A DNA stretch of 39,670 nucleotides from JBFWQM01 sp050249455. Lineage in GTDB: Bacteria > Pseudomonadota > Alphaproteobacteria > MPNO01 > VGEU01. The stretch's first letter is position 1, and every line of letters starts with the position of its first letter. Location of the stretch: assembly GCA_050249455.1 (NCBI GenBank), contig JBFWQM010000016.1, forward strand, positions 1 to 39,670. The letters are read 5' to 3'. Under the pieces are notes generated by a model that was not told the origin of the DNA, did not search any database, and saw nothing but the letters and a program-made list of their open reading frames with translations. A program made the translations under genes and the position numbers. Below are positions 34,598 through 39,670 of the stretch, piece after piece.

Positions 34598-35365
34598 CTA
34601 CATCCCCGAAAAATCCGGCTTCTTCTTCGCCAGGAACGCGTCGATGCCGTGGCGGAACTCCGGCCCGGTGCGCAGCTTTTCGAACGCCTGGCCTTCCATG
34701 ACGAGGCCGCTGTCGAGCGGGCTGCGCCAGGTCTCGTCGAGCACCTTCTTCAAGGTCGCCAGCGGGATCTGCGGCCGCACCGCCATCTCCTCGACCCAGC
34801 GGCCGATCGCGGCGTCGAGGCCGCCGTCCGGCACCACCTCGGTCACCAGCCCCCAGTCGAAGGCCTGCGCCGCGCCGATGCGCCGGCCGCGCATGATCAT
34901 GTCCTTGGCGCGGCCGAGCCCGGCGAGGCGCGCGACGCGCTGCGTCCCGCCGGAGCCGGGGATGGTGCCGAGGTTGATCTCCGGCAGCGCGAGCTGGCTC
35001 GACTCGGTCGCGATGCGGAAGTCGCAGGCCAGCGCCAGCTCGAATGCGACGCCCATCGCGAACTTCTCGATCGCAGCGATCACCGGCTTGCGGCAGCGTT
35101 CCGGCGCGGCGACGTTCCACGCCATGTCCGACATCGCGTCGCGCGGCGCGGCGAGGAAGCCGGCGATGTCGCCGCCCGAGCTGTAGACCCCGTTGGCGCC
35201 GCGGATGACGATGACGCGCACCGCCGGGTCGTTGTCGAGCGCGGCGAGCGCGGCGGCAATCTGCGCGCGCGCCGGGAACGAGATTACGTTGAGCGGCGGC
35301 CGGTCGAGCACGACCGACGCCCAGTTCGCGCCCTTCTCCACCCGGAACCCGTCATAGCTGTCCAT
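34598..35365 (-). CDS. Enoyl-CoA hydratase/isomerase family protein
   Basis: This is a 255-residue crotonase. The oxyanion-hole part is SSGGDIAGFL, and both catalytic glutamates are in place: the first in VAFELALACDF, the second in LALPEINLGTIPGSGGTQR. So it should be a competent hydratase. The C-terminal FRHGIDAFLAKKKPDFSG is typical. The ATG at 35365 has GAGG about five bases upstream; a longer reading to 35524 runs into the promoter of the divergent thiamine-diphosphate enzyme. The substrate is unknown; the neighbours suggest breakdown of an aromatic or branched acid (inference). Confidence 0.9.
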   Translation of the reverse strand: MDSYDGFRVEKGANWASVVLDRPPLNVISFPARAQIAAALAALDNDPAVRVIVIRGANGVYSSGGDIAGFLAAPRDAMSDMAWNVAAPERCRKPVIAAIEKFAMGVAFELALACDFRIATESSQLALPEINLGTIPGSGGTQRVARLAGLGRAKDMIMRGRRIGAAQAFDWGLVTEVVPDGGLDAAIGRWVEEMAVRPQIPLATLKKVLDETWRSPLDSGLVMEGQAFEKLRTGPEFRHGIDAFLAKKKPDFSGM

Positions 35366-35495
35366 CGCGTCCTCCCCGCTGGCGGCGCGCGACCATAGCG
35401 CGGCGCGCGCGCCGGCTCCAGGCGCGGCGGTTTGACCCGTCTCGCCTTGCGTGCCACAGTCCGCGCGATCCCGCAGAGAAGGAACCGGAACCGGC

Positions 35496-37208
35496 ATGGC
35501 CACGCGCGTCCTCGAATCCTGCACCGTCGCCGACGCCTACCTGGCGCTGCTCGCCGACCGCGGCGTCGAGTACTTCTTCGCCAACGCCGGCACCGATTTC
35601 GCGCCGCTGATCGAGGCGTTCGCCAAGGCCCAGGCGCTGGGCACGCCGGCGCCGAAGCCGGTCACCGTGCCGCACGAGAACGTCACCGTGGCGCTCGCCA
35701 TGGGCTACACGATGGTCACCGGGCGGCCGCAGGCGGTGATGCTGCACACCACCGTCGGCACCGCCAACGGCATCTGCCAGGTGCTGAATTCCTATCGCCT
35801 CAATTTGCCGATGCTGTTCTCCGCCGGCCGAACGCCGTGGACCGAGGAAGGCGTGACCGGCGGCCGGTCGATCGACATCCATTGGACGCAGGAGATGTTC
35901 GACCAGGGCGGCATGCTGCGCGAGGCGACCAAGTGGGACTACGAGCTGCGCAACGCACAGCAGCTCGAATCCGTGGTCGACCGCGCGCTCAACCTGACGC
36001 GCGCGCAGCCGTGCGGGCCGGTCTACCTGACCCTGCCGCGCGAGGTGCTGGCGCAGCCGCTGGACCGCTTCGCCTTCGACAGCCCGGCGCGCCACGCCGA
36101 CGCGCTGCCGCCGCACCCGGATGCCAACGCGGTCGACCGGCTGGCGGCGCTGCTGACGGCGGCGGAGCGGCCGGTGATCGTCGCGACGCAGCTCGGCTCG
36201 GACCACGCCGCGGTGGCGGCGCTCGGCGCGCTCGCCGACGCGCTGGCGATCCCGGTCGCGATGCACCGCCCGCGCACGCTGTGCCTGCCCGCCGACCACC
36301 CGATGCATGTCGGCTACGCCGCCGGGCCGTGGCTGAAGGACGCCGACCTCGTCATCGCGGTCGAGGCTTCGGCGCCGTGGATCCCGTCGCGCGAATCCCC
36401 GCCCGCGGACGCGGCCGTCGTTCATGTCGGCGTCGATCCGCTGTTCTCCACCCATCCGATCCGCGGCTTCCCGTGCGACCTCGCGGTCGCCGGTGCGGCG
36501 GCGGCGACGCTGACCGCGCTGGCGGCCGCCATCGACACTGCGCAGCCCGCGCTGCGCGACCGCATCGCGCGCCGCCGCGCGCGGGTCGCCGAGCGCCAGG
36601 CGATGCGGCAGGCGGCGCTGGCGCAAAAGCTGGAGCAGGCGGCGCGGCAGACGCCGATGCACCCGGCCTGGGTCAGCCACTGCCTCAACGAGGTGAAGGG
36701 CGAGGACGCGATCGTGATGATGGAATCGCCACTCGACCTCGACTACGCGCGGTTCAACCGGCCGGGCACCGTGTTCGTCGGCGCCAGCGGACTGGGCTGG
36801 GGCCTGGGCGGCGCGCTGGGCGCCAAGCTCGCCGCGCCGGACCGGCTGGTGATCGCGACCGAGGGCGACGGCGCCTACATGTACGGCAACCCGGTGTCGT
36901 CGCACTACGTCAGCGAGGCGCTGGGCCTGCCGTTCCTGACGGTGATCTTCAACAACCGGTCGTGGCACGCGGTGCGCCAGTCCACCCGCGGCCTATACCC
37001 GGACGGCTATGCCGCGCGCAGCAACGCCGAGCCGCTGACCGACCTGGAGCCGTCGCCGCGCTTCGAGCGGGTGGTGGCGGCGTCCGACGGCTACGGCGAG
37101 CGGGTAGAGGATCCGGCGGAGATGCCCGCCGCCCTGCAGCGGGCGCTGAAGGCGGTGCGCGAGGAGAAGCGCCAGGCGGTGCTGAACGTGATCTGCGCGG
37201 CGGTCTAG
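35496..37208 (+). CDS. Thiamine diphosphate-requiring enzyme (acetolactate synthase-like)
   Basis: This is a 570-residue enzyme of the ThDP decarboxylase/acetolactate synthase superfamily. The N-terminal Pyr domain has the cofactor-activating Glu at E61 (VPHENVTVALAMGY). A central domain follows, then the PP domain with GDG (457-459) and NN (486-487), the usual spacing for the ThDP/Mg site. FGHxG-type ALS residues are not evident, so this is likely a 2-oxo acid decarboxylase or carboligase of unassigned substrate. The ATG at 35496 is taken, with AAGGA about 12 bases upstream; an earlier start at 35451 would add 15 non-family residues. Its stop TAG shares bases with the stop of the convergent tiny gene. 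Confidence 0.88.
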   Translation: MATRVLESCTVADAYLALLADRGVEYFFANAGTDFAPLIEAFAKAQALGTPAPKPVTVPHENVTVALAMGYTMVTGRPQAVMLHTTVGTANGICQVLNSYRLNLPMLFSAGRTPWTEEGVTGGRSIDIHWTQEMFDQGGMLREATKWDYELRNAQQLESVVDRALNLTRAQPCGPVYLTLPREVLAQPLDRFAFDSPARHADALPPHPDANAVDRLAALLTAAERPVIVATQLGSDHAAVAALGALADALAIPVAMHRPRTLCLPADHPMHVGYAAGPWLKDADLVIAVEASAPWIPSRESPPADAAVVHVGVDPLFSTHPIRGFPCDLAVAGAAAATLTALAAAIDTAQPALRDRIARRRARVAERQAMRQAALAQKLEQAARQTPMHPAWVSHCLNEVKGEDAIVMMESPLDLDYARFNRPGTVFVGASGLGWGLGGALGAKLAAPDRLVIATEGDGAYMYGNPVSSHYVSEALGLPFLTVIFNNRSWHAVRQSTRGLYPDGYAARSNAEPLTDLEPSPRFERVVAASDGYGERVEDPAEMPAALQRALKAVREEKRQAVLNVICAAV

Positions 37209-37366
37209 TAGAGGACAACCTCGAAGCCCGCCATGCTGAGCATGGCGTAGGCCCACAGCGCCGCGCCGGCGACGATGGCGCCGAGCACGCCCATCGCGCG
37301 GGTGTAGCGCCGCACGGCGATGTTGCGGACGACGCGCTCGGCGCCCCTGGGCCTGTACTTCTTCAC
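37205..37366 (-). CDS. Small single-pass membrane protein
   Basis: This 53-residue reading frame starts on GTG 37366 with GGAGAGG five bases upstream, a good ribosome site. The N-terminus is basic (KKYRPRGAERVVRNIAVRRYTR), then one hydrophobic helix (MGVLGAIVAGAALWAYAML), then a short tail FEVVLY. The basic-then-TM layout suggests an inner-membrane protein with the N-terminus inside. I do not recognise a family. It is convergent with the ThDP enzyme and shares the CTAG at 37205-37208 as stop codon on both strands. The longer upstream reading to 37429 has no ribosome site. Confidence 0.6.
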   Translation of the reverse strand: MKKYRPRGAERVVRNIAVRRYTRAMGVLGAIVAGAALWAYAMLSMAGFEVVLY

Positions 37367-37481
37367 CGCTGCCTCTCCTTCCGGCCCGGCCGCCCCCGGG
37401 CGGCGGGCCATTCGCCGCCACGGATGCAAGCGCCGTGCCAGCGCGGAGTCCTGCCGAATATCAAGCCGTTAGGTCATTATT

Positions 37482-37510
37482 TCGACAAGTTGGTGAATCG
37501 ACTGTAAAGA
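37482..37510 (+). promoter_or_regulatory. Candidate promoter for second crotonase gene
   Basis: TCGACA (37482-37487), a 17-base spacer and TAAAGA (37505-37510) lie in the AT-richest stretch of the 223-base gap between the small membrane protein and the crotonase gene. The rest of the gap shows no further gene or repeat. The leader would be about 70 bases. Confidence 0.4.
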
Positions 37511-37589
37511 TTTCCGACACCGCGACTCCCGCGTTCCGGCGCGGCGGTTTCTCGGGCAAAGTGCCGCCGGACAGCAGAGGGTTCGGGCG

Positions 37590-38369
37590 ATGGAAGACAC
37601 GGTCCTGATAAGTCGCGACGGCGCGGTCGCGACGGTGACGATCAACCGGCCGGCGAAGCTCAACGCGCTCGACCGCGCGACCTGGGCCGGGCTCGGCGCG
37701 GCGATGAAGGCGCTGTCGGCCGACGACGACCTGCGCTGCATCGTGATCCGCGGCGCCGGCACCGCCGCGTTCGCCGCCGGCGCTGACATCACCGCCTTTC
37801 CGGCCGAGCGGTCGACCCCGGCTCAGGTCCGCGCCTACGAGGTCGCGACCGACGGCGCCATCCGCGCCATCGCCGACTGCCGCCACCCGGTGGTCGCAAT
37901 GATCCACGGCCACTGCCTGGGCGGCGGGCTGGAGATCGCGGCGACCTGCGACATGCGCATCGCCGGCGAAAGCGCGCGCTTCGCGGTGCCGGTGAAGCGG
38001 ACCGGCCTGTTCCTGTCCTACGACCTGCTCGGCACCCTGGTCGCGATCGCCGGTCGCGCCGCGGCGCTGGAGCTGACCCTGGAAGGCCGCACGCTCGACG
38101 CCGCCGAGGCGCTGGCCAAGGGCCTGGTCAACAGGGTCGTGCCCGACGCGGGACTGGAGGTGGAGGTACAGGCGACCGCCGCCCGTATCGCCGAGGGCGC
38201 CCCGCTGGCCGCCCGCTACCACAGGAAGGCGATCCGCCGCCTCGCCGAGCCGCGCCCGGTCACCGCGACCGAGATCGAGGCCAGCCACGCCTACGCCGAG
38301 ACCGAGGACTACCAGGCCGCGTACAAGGCGTTCATCGCGAAGGAGAGGCCGCGGTTCCGCGGCAGATAG
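37590..38369 (+). CDS. Crotonase-fold protein lacking second catalytic Glu
   Basis: This is a 259-residue enoyl-CoA hydratase/isomerase family protein. The oxyanion-hole segment AAGADITAFP and the first Glu in GGGLEIAATCD are present. At the place of the second catalytic Glu (PEINLG in hydratases) it reads PVKRTG, so Val135 replaces Glu. Such members often catalyse isomerase, hydrolase or decarboxylase reactions, or other CoA chemistry, rather than hydration (family knowledge). The C-terminus YQAAYKAFIAKERPRFRG is typical. The ATG at 37590 has no strong ribosome site. The neighbour is an oxaloacetate decarboxylase-like gene, convergent after 33 bases. Confidence 0.88.
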   Translation: MEDTVLISRDGAVATVTINRPAKLNALDRATWAGLGAAMKALSADDDLRCIVIRGAGTAAFAAGADITAFPAERSTPAQVRAYEVATDGAIRAIADCRHPVVAMIHGHCLGGGLEIAATCDMRIAGESARFAVPVKRTGLFLSYDLLGTLVAIAGRAAALELTLEGRTLDAAEALAKGLVNRVVPDAGLEVEVQATAARIAEGAPLAARYHRKAIRRLAEPRPVTATEIEASHAYAETEDYQAAYKAFIAKERPRFRGR

Positions 38370-38402
38370 CCGGACCCGGAGGGCCTCTTCGCACCTCGAA
38401 TC

Positions 38403-39269
38403 TCAGCCCCCCAAAAACTCCCTCACCCACCGCGCATAGTCCCCCTCGCGCGTCGCCCGCTGCATCAGCTCCTTCGGCGGCAACCCCTCCAGCTGCTCCG
38501 GCGGTGTGCCGTCGCGCAGCGCCTTCAGCGTCTCATAGACCGCGCGGACGGCGGCCATGATCGGCTGGTGGCCCTGCAGCGCGATGCGCACGCCGTGGCG
38601 GGCGAGGAACGCGGGGTCGCGGATGTCGGCGGTTGTGTTGCCGAAGATCAACGGCAGGCGCACGGCGGCGGCCACCGCCTCCACCTCGGCGCGGGTGCGC
38701 ATGCCGGACAGGAAGATCGCATCGACCCCGGCGTCGGCGTAGGCGCGGGCGCGGGCGATCGCCTCGTCGATCCCGGCGATCGACGGTGCGCTGGTGCGGC
38801 CGACGACGACCAGCGCCTTGTCCTGCCGGCCGGCCAGGGCGGCGCGCATCTTGCCGACGCCTTCCTCGATCGGCAGCAGGCTCGCCTTGCCCTGGGAACC
38901 GAACGGCTGCGGCAGGTCGGTGTCCTCTATCGTGAGCGCCGAGACGCCGGCGGTCTCCAGCTCCTCTACCGTGCGCTTGACGTTGAGCGCATTGCCGTAG
39001 CCGTGGTCGGCGTCGACCATCAGCGGCAGGCCGTCCACCGCCCGGTTGATGCGCAGCGCCTGCTCGGCGAACTCGGTCAGGGTCAGCACCACGAGGTCGG
39101 GCGCGCCGAGCACGGTGAGCGAGCCGGTGGAGCCGGCGAACATCCCCATCTCGAAGCCGAGGTCCTGGGCGATGCGCGCCGACATCGGGTCGTAGACCGA
39201 GGCCGGATGGATGCAGCGATCAGTGGCGAGGAGCGCGCGGAACCTCTCGCGTCGGGGCGTCCAATGCAT
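38403..39269 (-). CDS. Oxaloacetate decarboxylase (PEP mutase/ICL superfamily)
   Basis: This is a 288-residue protein of the isocitrate lyase/PEP mutase superfamily. It closely follows the pattern of the characterised Pseudomonas oxaloacetate decarboxylase: FRALLATDRCIHPASVYDPM, DADHGYGNALNVKRTVEELE and ALTIEDTDLPQPFG, with the Mg-binding Asp and Glu residues. The C-terminal part has a Gly-His-Gln (LQGHQPIMAAVRAVYE) stretch as in that group. Other activities in the superfamily (methylisocitrate lyase, phosphonate lyases) are less likely because the KKCGH catalytic loop is absent. It diverges from the BKACE gene across an 87-base gap with TAGAAT at 39295 as a possible -10. Confidence 0.85.
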   Translation of the reverse strand: MHWTPRRERFRALLATDRCIHPASVYDPMSARIAQDLGFEMGMFAGSTGSLTVLGAPDLVVLTLTEFAEQALRINRAVDGLPLMVDADHGYGNALNVKRTVEELETAGVSALTIEDTDLPQPFGSQGKASLLPIEEGVGKMRAALAGRQDKALVVVGRTSAPSIAGIDEAIARARAYADAGVDAIFLSGMRTRAEVEAVAAAVRLPLIFGNTTADIRDPAFLARHGVRIALQGHQPIMAAVRAVYETLKALRDGTPPEQLEGLPPKELMQRATREGDYARWVREFLGG

Positions 39270-39356
39270 GGCGGGACTCCATCGGGAATGGCGCTAGAAT
39301 ACCGGCTACAAACCACGTCGGCGCGGCCAACGCGACGGAAATCGGGAGGCGGCACC

Positions 39357-39670
39357 ATGGCACGTCCGGTCATCATCACCTGCGCCGTCACCGGCGGCGG
39401 CGACACCGTCGGCAAGCACCCCGCGATCCCGGTGACGCCGGAGGAGATCGCGACCGCCTGCGTCGAGGCGGCGAAGGCCGGCGCCGCGATCTGCCACATC
39501 CACGTGCGCGAGCCGGGCACCGGCAAGCCGAGCATGGAGATGGCCTACTACCGGGAAACGGTGGAGCGCATCCGCGCCTCGGGCACCGACCTGATCATCA
39601 ACCTGACCACCGGCGCCGGCGGCCGCTACGTGCCGGGCGCCAACGACGTGCGCAGCGCCGGGCCGGGCTC
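39357..39670 (+). CDS. BKACE (beta-keto acid cleavage enzyme), 3' end outside window
   Basis: The first 104 residues of a gene that runs past the window end. The text RPVIITCAVTGGGDT, then EEIATACVEAAKAGAAICHIHVRE and RIRASGTDLIINLTTGAGG, is the N-terminal half of the BKACE (DUF849) family, Zn enzymes that cleave beta-keto acids with acetyl-CoA. The metal-binding HIH is at about residues 46-48. GGGAGG lies seven bases upstream of the ATG at 39357. The substrate cannot be told from the visible part. It diverges from the oxaloacetate decarboxylase-like gene. Confidence 0.88.
   Translation, partial: MARPVIITCAVTGGGDTVGKHPAIPVTPEEIATACVEAAKAGAAICHIHVREPGTGKPSMEMAYYRETVERIRASGTDLIINLTTGAGGRYVPGANDVRSAGPG

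Overview
The window reads as a stretch of chromosome from a very GC-rich alphaproteobacterium, probably a free-living member of Rhodospirillales or a relative (inference). The support is the tiny aa3-type cytochrome oxidase subunit IV, an HdaA-type replication regulator behind a DUF2066 / CDP-alcohol transferase / PerM string, the rpsF-rpsR-DUF2232-rplI block, the lptF-lptG-lptD-surA-pdxA-rsmA order and a C/G-rich interspersed palindrome. Coding density is very high. Gaps are short, none exceeds 300 bases, and neighbouring genes often overlap by 1 to 14 bases. I see no tRNA, rRNA, insertion sequence, prophage or CRISPR array.

Layout. 1-2.6 kb: the end of an unrecognised protein and a flavin oxidoreductase. 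2.6-6.1 kb, minus strand: DUF2066, CDP-alcohol phosphatidyltransferase, PerM-like permease and HdaA, a chain of overlapping genes. 6.1-8.05 kb, plus: purM, purN and the small oxidase subunit. 8.1-12.6 kb: ndk (minus), an ABC-F ATPase (plus), then pepA-holC (minus). 12.7-20.6 kb, plus: envelope-biogenesis genes lptF, lptG, lptD and surA, followed by pdxA and rsmA and a clear intrinsic terminator. 20.6-22.2 kb, minus: yicC-gmk. 22.3-25.5 kb: a short-chain dehydrogenase, a PagL-like lipid A deacylase divergent from a PAP2 phosphatase, and mltG. 25.5-28.9 kb, minus: the fatty-acid block fabD-fabG-acpP-fabF. 29.0-32.2 kb, plus: ribosomal genes rpsF, rpsR and rplI with DUF2232 between them, then nadK. 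32.3-39.7 kb: an accessory stretch with an AbrB-type membrane protein, a gentisate dioxygenase-like cupin, two crotonases, a thiamine-diphosphate enzyme, a tiny membrane peptide, an oxaloacetate decarboxylase-like enzyme and the start of a beta-keto acid cleavage enzyme.

How they work together. Much of the window serves the cell envelope: fatty-acid synthesis, phospholipid head-group transfer, LPS export (LptF/G/D with the SurA chaperone), lipid A trimming and peptidoglycan chain release (MltG). Nucleotide supply (PurM, PurN, Gmk, Ndk), replication (HolC, HdaA) and translation (S6, S18, L9, RsmA, ABC-F) make up the rest. The last 7 kb looks catabolic, but its pathway cannot be named from sequence alone.

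I found no clearly new multi-gene system. The strongest oddities are regulatory or local: purM has no ATG, GTG or TTG available and appears to start on ATT; the PagL/PAP2 promoters are arranged as mirror images on a 9-bp inverted repeat; a palindromic repeat abuts the abrB start; rpsF has a good S6:S18 leader candidate and a tandem-repeat tail; the PAP2 enzyme and one crotonase lack a canonical catalytic residue.
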